A stretch of 64,000 nucleotides of DNA, from the NCBI RefSeq assembly GCF_024139115.2, contig NC_085140.1:156886452-156950451 (forward strand), written 5' to 3'. The DNA comes from Armigeres subalbatus (taxonomy: Eukaryota; Arthropoda; Insecta; Diptera; Culicidae). Shown piece after piece: positions 20,701 to 30,735 of this stretch (its first letter is position 1; each line of letters begins with the position of its first letter). The notes beneath the pieces are model-generated. The model saw nothing but the letters and a program-made list of their open reading frames with translations, was not told the origin of the DNA and did no database searches. The position numbers and the translations under genes were made by a program.

Positions 20701-23700
20701 GTTCTTGTTGTTGTCGTAGGCTCCAGGTAGTTTACGAACTCCATAGAGTCAAGGTCTGTGGATCAACCTCCGTAATGAAGGCAGTTATTGAAGAATAAAC
20801 AAGTTGTGCGACCCCTTCTAGATATACATTTGTATTTCAAGTAGATCTTGATGTTGTCATTGATGCCAGGTAGTTTACGAACTCCATAGAGTCAAGGTCT
20901 GTGGATCAACCACCGTAATGGAGGCAGTTATTGAAGAATAAACAAATTGTGCAACCCCTTCTAGGCACATATTTGTGATTCAAGTAGATCTTGATGTTGT
21001 CATTGATGCCAGGTAGTCTACGAACTCCATAGAGTCAAGGTCTGTTGATCAACCTTCGTAATGGAGGCAGTTATTGAAGAATAAACAAGTTGTGTGACCC
21101 CTTCTGGGTATATGTTTGTATTCCTTGTAGTTCTTGTTTTTGTCGTGGGCTCCAGGAAGTTAACCAACTCCAAAGAGTCAAGGTCTGTGGATCAACCTCC
21201 GTAACGGAGACAGTTATTGGAGAATAAACAAGTTCTGTAACCCCTTCTTGGTATATGTTTGTATTCAAAGTAGTTCTTGTTGTTGTCGTAGGCTCCAGGT
21301 AGTTTACGAACTCCATAGAGTCAAGGTCTGTGGATCAACCTCCGTAATGAAGGCAGTTATTGAAGAATAAACAAGTTGTGCGACCCCTTCTAGATATATA
21401 TTTGTATTTCAAGTAGATCTTGATGTTGTCATTGATGCCAGGTAGTCTACGAACTCCATAGAGTCAAGGTCTGTGGATCAACCTCCGTAATGGAGGCAGT
21501 TATTGAAAAATAAACAAGTTGTGCGACCCCTTCTAGGTATATATTTGTATTTCAAGTAGATCTGGATGTTGGGTTGGAAGGAGTTGCACTTCTAGGTACA
21601 TATTTGTGAATCAAGTAGATCTTGATGTTATCATTGATGTCAGGTAGTCTACGAACTCCATTGAGTCAAGGTCTGTGGATCAACCTCCGTAACGGAGACA
21701 GTTATTGGAGAATAAACAAGTTCTGCAACCCCTTCTTGGTATATATTTGTATTCCAAGTAGTTCTTGTTGTTGTCGTAGGCTCCAGGTACTTTACAAACT
21801 CCATAGAGTCAAGGTCAGTGGATCAACCACTGTAATGGAGGCAGTTATTGAAGAATAAACAAGTTGTGCGACCCCTTCTAGGTATATATTTGTATTTCAA
21901 GTAGATCTTGATGTTGTCATAGATGCCAGGTAGTCTACGAACTCCATAGAGTCAAGGTCTGTTGATCAACCTCCGTAATGGAGGCAGTTATTGAAGAAAA
22001 AACAAATTGAGCAACCCCTTCTAGGTACATATTTGTGATTCAAGTAGATCTTGACGTTGTCATTGATGCCAGGTAGTCTACGAACTCCATAAAGTCAAGG
22101 TCTGTTGATCAACCTTCGTAATATTGAAGAATAAACAAGTTGTTTGACCCCTTCTGGGTATATGTTTGTATTCCTTGTAGTTCTTTTTGTTGTTGTGGGC
22201 TCCAAGAAATTAACCAACTCCATAGAGTCAAGGTCTGTGGATCAACCTCCGCAACGGAGACAGTTATTGGAAAATAAACAAGTTCTGTAACCCCTTCTGT
22301 AGTTTACGAACTCAATAGAGTCAAGGTCTGTGGATCAACCTCCGTAATGGAGGCAGTTATTGAAGAATAAACAAGTTGTGCGACCCCTTTTAGTATATAT
22401 TTGTATTTCAAGTAGATCTTGATGTTGTCATTGATGCCAGGTAGTCTACGAACTCCATAGAGTCAAGGTCTGTGGATCAACCTCCGTAATGGAGGCAGTT
22501 ATTGAAGCATAAACAAGTTATGTGACCCCTTCTGAGTATATGTTTGTATTCCTTGTAGTTCTTGTTGTTGTCGTGGGTTCCAGGAAATTTACCAACTCTA
22601 TAGAGTCAAGGTCTGTGGATCAACCTCCGTAACGGAGATAGTTATTGGAGAATAAACAAGTTGTGTAACCCCTTCTTGGTATATGTTTGTATTCCGAGTA
22701 GTTCTTGTTGTTGTCATAGGCTCCAGGTAGTCCACGAACTCCACAGAGTCAAGGTCTGTGGATCAACCTCCGTAATGGAGGCAGTTATTGAAGAATAAAC
22801 AAGTTGTGCGACCCCTTCTAGGTATATATTTGTATTTCAAGCAAATCTGGATGTTGTCATTAATGCCAGGTAGTCTACGAACTTCATAGAGTCATGGTCT
22901 GTGGATCAACCTACGTAACGGAGACAGTTATTGGAGAATAAACAAGTTGTGTAACCCCTTCTTGGTATATGTTTGTATTCCGAGTAGTTCTTGTTGTTGT
23001 CGTAGGCTCCAGGTAGTCCACGAACTCCACAGAGTCAAGGTCTGTGGATCAACCTCCGTAATGGAGGCAGTTAGTGAAGAATAAACAAGTTGTGCGACCC
23101 CTTCTAGGTATATATTTGTATTTCAAGTAGATCTTGATGTTGTCATTGATGCCAGGTAGTCTACGAACTCCATAGAGTCAAGGTCTGTGGATCAACCTCC
23201 GTAATGGAGGCAGTTATTGAAGAATTAACAAGTTGTGCGACCCTTCTAGGTATATATTTGTATTTCAAATAGATCTTGATGTTGTCATTGACGCCAGGTA
23301 GTCTACGAACTCCATAGAGTCATGGTCTGTGGATCAACCTCCGTATCGGAGACAGTTATTGGAGAATAAACAAGTTGTGTAACCCCTTCTTGTTATATGT
23401 TTGTATTCCAAGTAGTTCTCGTTGTTGTCGTAGGCTCCAGGTAGTCTACTAACTCCATAGAGTCAAGGTCTGTGGATTAACCTCAGTAATGGAGACAGTT
23501 ATTAAAAAATAAAAAAAGTTGGGATACCTCTTCTAGGTATATGCTCGTATTTCATGCACTTCTTGTTATTGTCGTGAGTTACAGGTAGTCTATGAACTCC
23601 ATAGAGTCAAATACTACGGATCAACTTCCGTAATAGAGACAGTTATCGAAGAGTGCACAAGTTGTGTGACCCCTTCTTGTTATATGTTTGCATTCCAAGT

Positions 23701-24341
23701 AGCTCTTGTTGTTGTCATTGGTTCCAGGGAGTCTACGAACTCCATAGAGTCAAGGTATGGATCATCCTCAGTAATGGAGCCAGTTATTGAAGAATAAACA
23801 AGTTATGTGGCCCCCTCCTAGGTATATGTTTGTATTCCAAATAGTTCTTTTTGCTGCTGTGGTATCCAGGTAGTCTACAAATTCCAAGAGTCAAGGTCTG
23901 TGGATCAACTTACATAATTGAGACAGATATCAAAGAGTGCACAAGTTGTGTGACCCCTTCTTGGTATGTTTTTGTATTCCAAGTAGTTCTTGTTGTTGTC
24001 GTGACCTTCAGGTTGTCTACGAACTCCAAGGGTCAAGGTCTGTGGATCAACTTCCGAATTGGAGGCAGTTATTGAAGAATAAACAAGTTGTGTGACCCCT
24101 TCCTTATATATGTGTGTATTTAAAGTAGTTCTTGTTGTTGTCGTGAGTTCCTGGTAGTCTACGATCATAGAGTCAAGGTCGGTGAATCAACCTCCTTAAT
24201 GTGGGCAGTTATTTGAAAATAAACAAGTTGTGTGACCCCTTCTTGGTCTATGTTTGTCTTTGAAGTAATTCTTTTGTGGTCGTGGGCTCCGTAATGGACG
24301 CAGTTATTGAGCGTTTAACACTTGTTGTGGCCTCTTCTTGG
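17720..24341. repeat. Satellite array 1, ~143-bp monomer, ~46 copies
   Basis: Each monomer holds TCTACGAACTCCATAGAGTC, AAGGTCTGTGGATCAACC, TCCGTAATGGAGGCAGTTAT and AATAAACAAGTTGTG. Spacing of CCAGGTAGTC is 141-143 bp. Monomers differ mainly in the segment before CCAG: GTTCTTGTTGTTGTCGTGG versus GATCTTGATGTTGTCATTG. The core is regular. The right edge (23.5-24.3 kb) is more diverged and has deletions. All open frames here are repeat artefacts. Confidence 0.95.
19432..21720. repeat. Tetrameric higher-order repeat within satellite 1 (~572 bp)
   Basis: A variant monomer with GGCTCCAGGAAGTT starts at 19432, 20005, 20576 and 21148, i.e. every 571-573 bp (four monomers). The same order of monomer variants follows each time. 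The pattern breaks near 21555-21600, where the sequence is rearranged. Confidence 0.8.
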
Positions 24342-24343
24342 TA

Positions 24344-24690
24344 CAGTAATTTCCCGATTTTATCATTCCTAGTGAATTCTGGGTGATGAAATAGACAATG
24401 TGACAAAATTGGAACAATTTTTATTTTAATTTTTTTTTGTTTCGCTAATTTGAATCAGTTTATGCCTTGGAAAGGCAAAATACGTGAACATAATCCATAA
24501 TTTCTTGTCGAAGAGGCTTACAAAATTCTTGACAGGTTCTCTGAATTAATTCATAATAAACCACAGGCGGTGAACGTTATTTCACGAAAATCATTGTAGT
24601 TTGCGGTATTATTTGAAAATAATAAAAACGACAAAAATGCGGGGTCGACAAAATCAGAGTAGGAGAGATGACAAAATCGGGTCAATACTG
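24344..24690. mobile_element. MITE, 347 bp, TA-flanked
   Basis: TA|CAGTAATTTCCCGATTTTAT at the left; the right end is ...ATAAAATCGGG-type reversed (ACAAAATCGGGTCAATACTG|TA). TA at 24342-24343 and 24691-24692. The interior is AT-rich and non-coding. It sits where satellite 1 is cut at CTTCTTGG. Confidence 0.7.
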
Positions 24691-24692
24691 TA

Positions 24693-25349
24693 TATAAGTG
24701 TTACGATAGACGAGGATACCTTCGAGGTGGTCGAGGAATTCGTCTACCTCAAATCATTGCTAACGGCTGATAACAATTTTAGTCGTGAAATACGAAGGCG
24801 CATCATCTGTGGAAGTCGGGCCTACTACGGGCTCCAGAAGAAACTGCGGTCAAAAAAGATTCGCAACCGCACCAAATTTGTCATGTACAAGACGCTAATA
24901 AGACCGGTTGTCCTTACGGACATGAAACATGGACAATGCTCGAGGAAGACTTACAAGCACTCGGAGTATTCGAGAGATGGGTTCTTAGGACCATCTTTGG
25001 CGGTGTGCAAGAAGACGGTGTGTGGCGGCGAAGAATGAAGCACGAGCTCGTTCAGCTCTACGGCGAACCCAGTATCCAGAAGGTAGCTAAAGTCGGAAGG
25101 GTACGTTGGGCAGGACATGTTGCAAGAATGCCGAACAGCAACCCTGCAAAGAAGGTGTTCGCTTTCGATCCGGCAGGTACGAGATTACGTGGAGCGCAGC
25201 GAGCGAGTTGGGCAGATCAGGTGCAAAATGACTAGGCGAGCGTGGGGCGTATTCGAGGATGGAGAGATGCGGCCTCGAACCGTGTATTGTGGCGTCAAAT
25301 TGTTGATTCAGTGTTATCTGTTTAGATGTAGACTAAATAAAAGAAAATG
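24693..25349 (+). pseudogene. LINE ORF2 C-terminal fragment
   Basis: The frame at ~24700 reads FEVVEEFVYLKSLLTADNNF, EIRRRI, RAYYGLQKKLRS and LIRPVVL. After a frameshift near 24925 it continues MLEEDLQALGVFERWVLRTI, GVWRRRMKHEL, GRVRWAGHVARMP and RASWADQV. These are the conserved blocks after the RT domain in many insect non-LTR retrotransposons. The RT proper is absent (5' truncation). It ends in ACTAAATAAAAGAAAATG, and the diverged satellite resumes at about 25350. Confidence 0.8.
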
Positions 25350-25660
25350 AACTGTATATTTTCGCATTCCATGTACTGCTTGTTATTGTCATGGGTTCGA
25401 AGTAATCTACGAACTCCGTAGAGTCAAGGTCTACTGGTTACCCTTCATGATGGAACCATTGATTGAAAAAAATAACAAGTTGCGCAACTCCATCTGTTGA
25501 AATGTGTGCATGCCAAGTAGTTAAAATTGTTGTCTTTAGCTTCAGGCAGTTATTGAAGAACAAACACGGTGTGAAACCTCATTTTTAAATTTTTGCATTC
25601 CAAGTAGTTCTTGTTGTCATGGGTTCCAGGTAGTATACAAAATTCATTCGTATCACGTAA
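25350..25660. repeat. Degraded edge of satellite 1
   Basis: CTACGAACTCCGTAGAGTCA, CAAGTTGCGCAACTCC and CAAGTAGTTCTTGTTGTCAT are recognisable satellite 1 words in about two diverged monomers beyond the LINE scrap. The LINE and MITE therefore inserted into the array rather than ending it. Confidence 0.75.
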
Positions 25661-25849
25661 TTAACTGTTTATTCCTTGGAAATGCAAAATATGAATAAAT
25701 TGGAACGAGACAACTTCACGCCGGAAACGTAAGGAAAAAAACGGGCTAATATTGCAAAGACCATGTACCGTATTTATATCAGGTTAAATACCAACTAGTT
25801 ATTGGTGTAAGCCTAGAAGTATTACTCCATAAATTTCTAGGATGGCCAT

Positions 25850-28800
25850 TAGCATATGCCATGGATACATTTTATTCTATGGACCACAAAGGGGTTGTAC
25901 CACTTTTGAAACAAGCCGAAAGATTTCTGGTTACGCGTGTAGATCTTAAGGCCTTTTCAAGAGTTTTTTTTTATGGCCATGAACCTATGCAATGGACGCA
26001 TTATATTTTATGTACCACAACGAGCTTGTACCACTTTTGAAACAAGGCGAAATATTTTTGGTTGAGCGTGTAGATTTTAAGGCCTTTTTCTAAGGGGTTG
26101 CACCACTTTCAAAACAAGCCGAAAGATTTTAGATCACGCGTGTAGATCTTAAGGCCCTTATCCAGGGTTTTCTTGGATGACCATGAACCTATGCAATGGA
26201 CGCATTCTATTATATGTACCGCAAAAGGGTTGTACCACTTTCAAAACAAGCTGAAGGCTTTTTGATTACGCGTGTAGATCTTGAGGCCCTTTCCAAGGTT
26301 TTCTTGGATGACCATGAACCTATGCAATGGGCGCATTCAATTCTATGTACCACAAGGGGGTTGTACTGCTTTTGAAACAAGCCGAAAGAGCACTGGTTAC
26401 GCGTGTAGATCTTAAGGCCTATTCCAGGGTTTTCTTGGAAGACCGTGAACCTATGCAATGGACGCATTCTGTTCTTTGTACCACAAAGGAGTTGTACCAT
26501 TTTTGAAACAAGGCGAAAGATTTCTAGTTATGCGTGTAGATCTTAAGGCCTATTCCAGAGTTTCTTGGATGACCGTGAACATATCCAATGGACGCAGTCT
26601 ATTATATGCACCACAAAGGGGTTGTACCATTTTTGAAACAAGGCAAAAGATTTCTGTTTACGCGTTTAGATCTTAAGGCCTATTCCAGGGTTTTCTTGGA
26701 TGACCGTGAACATATCCAATGGATGCATTCTATTATATGTACCACAAAGGGGTTGTACCATTTTTGAAACAAGGCGAAAGATTTCTGGTTACGCGTGTAG
26801 ATCTTAAGGCCTATTCCAGGGTTTTCTTGGATGACCGTGAACCTATGCAATGGACGCATTCTATTATATGTACCACAAAGGGGTTGTACCATTTTTGAAA
26901 CAAGGCGAAAGGTTTCTGGTTACGCGTGTAGATCTTAAGGCCTATTCCAGGGTTTTCTTGGATGACCGTGAACCTATGCAACGGACGCATTCTATTCTAT
27001 GTACCACATAGGGGTTGTACCATTTGTGAAACAAGGCGAAAGATTTCTGGTTACGCGTGTAGATCTTAAGGCCTATTCCAGGATTTTCTTGGATGACCGT
27101 GAACCTATGCAATGGACGCATTCTGTTCTTTGTACCACAAAGGGGTTGTACCATTTGTGAAACAAGGCGAAAGATTTCTGGTTACGCGTGTAGATCTAAA
27201 GGCCTATTCCAGGGTTTTCTTGGATGACCGTGAACCTATGCAATAGACGCATTCTATCATATGTATCACAAAGGGATTGTACCATTTTTGAAACAAGGCG
27301 AAAGATTTCTGGTTACGCGTGTAGATCTTAAGGCCTATTCCAGGGTTTTCTTGGATGACCGTGAACCTATGCAATAGACGCATTCTATCATATGTATCAC
27401 AAAGGGGTTGTACCATTTTTTAAACAAGGCGAAAGATTTCTGGTTACGCGTGTAGATCTTAAGGCCTATTCCAGGGTTTTCTTGGATGACCGTGAACCTA
27501 TGCAATAGACGCATTCTATCATATGTATCACAAAGGGGTGTACCATTTTAAACAAGGCAAAATATTTCTGGTTATGCGTGTAGATCTTAAGGCCTATTCC
27601 AGGGTTTTCTTGGATGACCGTGAACATATCCAATGTACGCATTCTATTCTATGTACCACAAAGGGTTGTACCATATTTGAAACAAGGCGAAAGATTTCTG
27701 GTTACGCGTGTAGATCTTAAGGCCTATTCCAGGGTTTTCTTGGATGACCGTGAACCTATGCAATGGACGCATTCTATTCTTTGTACCACAAAGGGTTGTA
27801 CCATTTGTGAAACAAGGCGAAATATTTCTGGTTACGCGTGTAGATTTCAAGGCCTATTTCAGGGTTTTCTTGGATGACCGTGAACCTATGCAATAGACGC
27901 ATTCTATCATATGTATCACAAAGGGGTTGTACCATTTTTTAAACAAGGCGAAAGATTTCTGGTTACGCGTGTAGATCTTAAGGCCTATTTCAGGGTTTTC
28001 TTGGATGACCGTGAACCTATGCAATAGACGCATTCTATCATATGTATCACAAAGGGGTTGTACCATTTTTTAAACAAGGCAAAATATTTCTGGTTATGCG
28101 TGTAGATCTTAAGGCCTATTCCAGGGTTTTCTTGGATGACCGTGAACATATCCAATGTACGCATTCTATTCTATGTACCACAAAGGGGTTGTACCATATT
28201 TGAAACAAGGCGAAAGATTTCTGGTTACGCGTGTAGATCTTAAGGCCTATTCCAGGGTTTTCTTGGATGACCGTGAACCTATGCAATGGACGCATTCTAT
28301 TCTTTGTACCACAAAGGGGTTGTACCATTTGTGAAACAAGGCGAAATATTTCTGGTTACGCGTGTAGATTTCAAGGCCTATTTCAGGGTTTTCTTGGATG
28401 ACCGTGAACCTATGCAATAGACGCATTCTATCATATGTATCACAAAGGGGTTGTACCATTTTTTAAACAAGGCGAAAGATTTCTGGTTACGCGTGTAGAT
28501 CTTAAGGCCTATTCCAGGGTTTTCTTGGATGACCGTGAACCTATGCAATAGACGCATTCTATCATATGTATCACAAAGGGGTTGTACCATTTTTTAAACA
28601 AGGCAAAATATTTCTGGTTATGCGTGTAGATCTTAAGGCCTATTTCAGGGTTTTCTTGGATGACCGTGAACCTATGCAATGGACGCATTCTATTCTATGT
28701 ACCACAAAGGGGTTGTACCATTTGTGAAACATGGCGAAAGATTTCTGGTTACGCGTGTAGATCTTAAGGCCTATTCCAGGGTTTTCTTGGATGACCGTGA

Positions 28801-28968
28801 ACCTATGCAACGGACGCATTCTATTCTATGTACCACAAAGGGGTTGTACCACTTTTGAAACAATGCGAATGATTTCTGGTTACGCGTGTAGATCTTAAGG
28901 CATATTCCAGGGTTTTCTTGGAAGGCCGTGAACCTATGCAATGGTTACGTTCTATCCAATGTATCACA
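25850..28968. repeat. Satellite array 2, 131-bp monomer, ~23 copies
   Basis: Each monomer carries GGTTTTCTTGGATGACC, GTGAACCTATGCAATGGACG, ACCACAAAGGGGTTGTACCA and TTACGCGTGTAGATCTTAAG. Repeat spacing is 131 bp through most of the array. It shares no obvious sequence with satellite 1. The left edge (25.85-26.3 kb) is diverged, with deletions. The many ~70-residue minus-strand open frames are periodic artefacts. Confidence 0.95.
27600..28640. repeat. Tetrameric segmental repeat within satellite 2 (~523 bp)
   Basis: The variant order CATATCCAATGTACGC, then GATTTCAAGGCCTATTTCAG, then two CAATAGACGCATTCTATC monomers occurs twice in succession (markers near 27624 and 28147). This makes a four-monomer unit. 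Confidence 0.7.
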
Positions 28969-29238
28969 AAACACAGGTCCAAGCTCCAGGAGGTTCTTGT
29001 AAAACTCTAAATACGTGAAAACGATGATGAACGTCTTACTGTGCGTTATCAAGGATCTGCACCACTCATGACTTCTTGATTTTTTGGCGTACCAAGAACA
29101 TCTTAAGGCCTCAGCATTCAAACAATTGGACGACCATGATAACGGAAACAATTTGGACGACCCTAATACCAAAATTGGTAAAAGACACATCTTAAGACTA
29201 AGAGTGAGTTAAATGTCAAATTTTGCTTACCTAAAAGA
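28969..29238. other. Degraded spacer between satellite 2 and right subterminal block
   Basis: Isolated words (ATCTTAAGGCCT, CAATTGGACGACC) recall satellite 2, but no monomer register is kept. No gene. Confidence 0.4.
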
Positions 29239-29410
29239 TTGCAAACTTTTTTTACGCTCCAAATTCCAAATAGCGCTCCCTCCTTTTACGCTCAAAATTC
29301 CAAATAACGCTCCCTCTTTTTACGCCCTAAATTCGAAATAACGCTCCCTCTTTTTACGCTCTGATTCCATTTACGCTCCCCCGTTTTGGGCGCAAAAAGA
29401 GGTTTTGCAG
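29239..29410. repeat. Right subterminal block of 'tttttacgctcc' units
   Basis: Units of CGCTCCCTCCTTTTACG and AAATTCCAAATAACGCTCCC in the same direction as the left block. It ends in the inverted terminus GCGCAAAAAGAGGTTTTGCAG. Confidence 0.75.
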
Positions 29411-29412
29411 TA

Positions 29413-29510
29413 TAAGAATCTAACAATTTCGCATATGCCCAGTTCTTATACAGGTTTTGTTAGATTCTTATGCAGAATTGTTAGAAAATCTAACAATCGC
29501 CGGTTGGGTG
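29413..29510. mobile_element. Outer MITE, right part
   Basis: TAAGAATCTAACAATTTCGC to GGTTGGGTG, followed by TA. It is the reverse complement of 17290-17390 over most of its length and continues the MITE broken at 17464. Confidence 0.8.
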
Positions 29511-29580
29511 TACGTCCAACTCTCATATATATTCAAACTTCGATTATTTCTCATCAGTTATTCAGATTTTAATACTAGTT

Positions 29581-29716
29581 GGTCGGGGTTCTGCCAAATT
29601 ACGCCAAGCGCCAATGAAAAATTTCCAATTGTTTTGCCAAATTTTTCGTGTAACAGATTCAATTGATCATAAATCGCATCGGACATCGTTCAACGCCATA
29701 ACTGAGGATATCCTAC
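29581..29716. mobile_element. Truncated MITE of the GGTCGGGGTT family
   Basis: GGTCGGGGTTCTGCCAAATT, then GCGCCAATGAAAAATTTCC and ACTGAGGATATCCTAC, match the right half (reverse complement) of the complete element at 35465-35715. The other end is missing. Confidence 0.6.
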
Positions 29717-29997
29717 AATAAAACGCATGATTTGACATAAATACTTTCCGTCTTCTCAGACTGCATTCTGCTTTCGTGCTGGGCGATTCTATTTTCTTTT
29801 GCTTTGGAAGTTTCTAATATTACCCGAAGCTATTTTAATTTCAACAGTGATTCTCAGCGCTATTTGTACCTATTGATCCCGTTACGACATCTACTTGGAT
29901 CCGTGCCTTCGTTTTACGTTGAACCCGTTTGCGGAAGTAAAATTCCGACAAGCGGTGGTAATCCGTCTTAAAAATGTGAAATTTGCTAAATGAAATT

Positions 29998-30556
29998 AAA
30001 ACCCAGATTAATCCACCTAGCGGTGATGGTGCCTTTCTCGCTCGTTCAAAAGGTTTGGAAAAATCTCAAATAACACCAATATGTGGATTGGTCTTATTTT
30101 TCATATTTTCAATTGAAAACAATGGGACAGGATTCTGCGTCGAATGCAACTTGTTGCGAGCAAATCGGTTGAGAATAAGTGCCCGAAAAATGAGTGACAT
30201 TTTTTACGCGATTTTTTCGTATAAATTTGTATTTTGGCCATAACTTTGATCCCATAGTCCGATCTGCCCAATTTCAAATAGGAAGTAATGGGACAGGATT
30301 CTGCGTCGAATGCAACTTGGTGAGAGCAAATCGGTTGAGGATAAGTGCCCGAAAAATGAGTGACATTTTTACGCGATTTTTTCGTATGAATTTGTATTTT
30401 GGCTATAACTTTTGATCCCATAGTCCGATCTGGCCAATTTCAAATAGAAAACGATGGGACAGGATTCTGCGTCGAATGCAACTTGTTGCGAGCAAATCGG
30501 TTGAGGATAAATGCCCGAAAAATGAGTGACATTTTTTGAGTAGTTTTGCGCACACA

Positions 30557-30604
<48 letters not shown>

Positions 30605-30735
30605 TCACCTCACTTCGTCGAACTGAGTCGATTGGTATACAACACTATGGGTCTCCGGACCTTCTATAAAAAGTTTGTTTTTGGAGCGATCATATAGCCT
30701 TTACCGTATACTTAGTATACGAGAAAGGCAAAAAC
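29998..30735 (-). repeat. Inverted copy of the 168-bp tandem element (block E)
   Basis: From left to right: the tail (ACCCAGATTAATCCACCTAG, GCGGTGATGGTGCCTTTCTC), about 2.5 monomers in reverse orientation, a (CA)n run at 30549-30603, and the head ending GTATACTTAGTATACGAGAA / AGGC. This is the most complete single copy and shows that head and tail bound one element of ~0.74 kb. Confidence 0.85.

Larger units (their letters stand above)
17465..29410. mobile_element. 11.9-kb TA-flanked inverted-repeat element holding two satellite arrays
   Basis: The left end CTGTAAAACCTCTTTTTACG and the right end (reverse complement) CTGCAAAACCTCTTTTTGCG are flanked by TA (17463-17464, 29411-29412). Removing it rejoins the outer MITE in register with the copy at 36.9 kb. 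Subterminal blocks (17465-17613, 29239-29410) are made of TTTTACGCTCCCTCC-type units and are themselves foldback. The ends resemble Tigger/pogo-type Tc1/mariner termini. There is no transposase; the interior is satellite DNA plus a MITE and a LINE scrap. Confidence 0.75.

Noticed and set aside
17720..24341. Regularly spaced repeats considered as a CRISPR-like array
   Set aside because: The whole monomer is repeated with no unique spacers, and the context is eukaryotic.
26210..28590. A dozen ~70-residue minus-strand frames starting MVQPLCGT / MVQPLCDT
   Set aside because: They recur every 131 bp or multiples of it, because the satellite monomer happens to lack stops in that frame; not a gene family.
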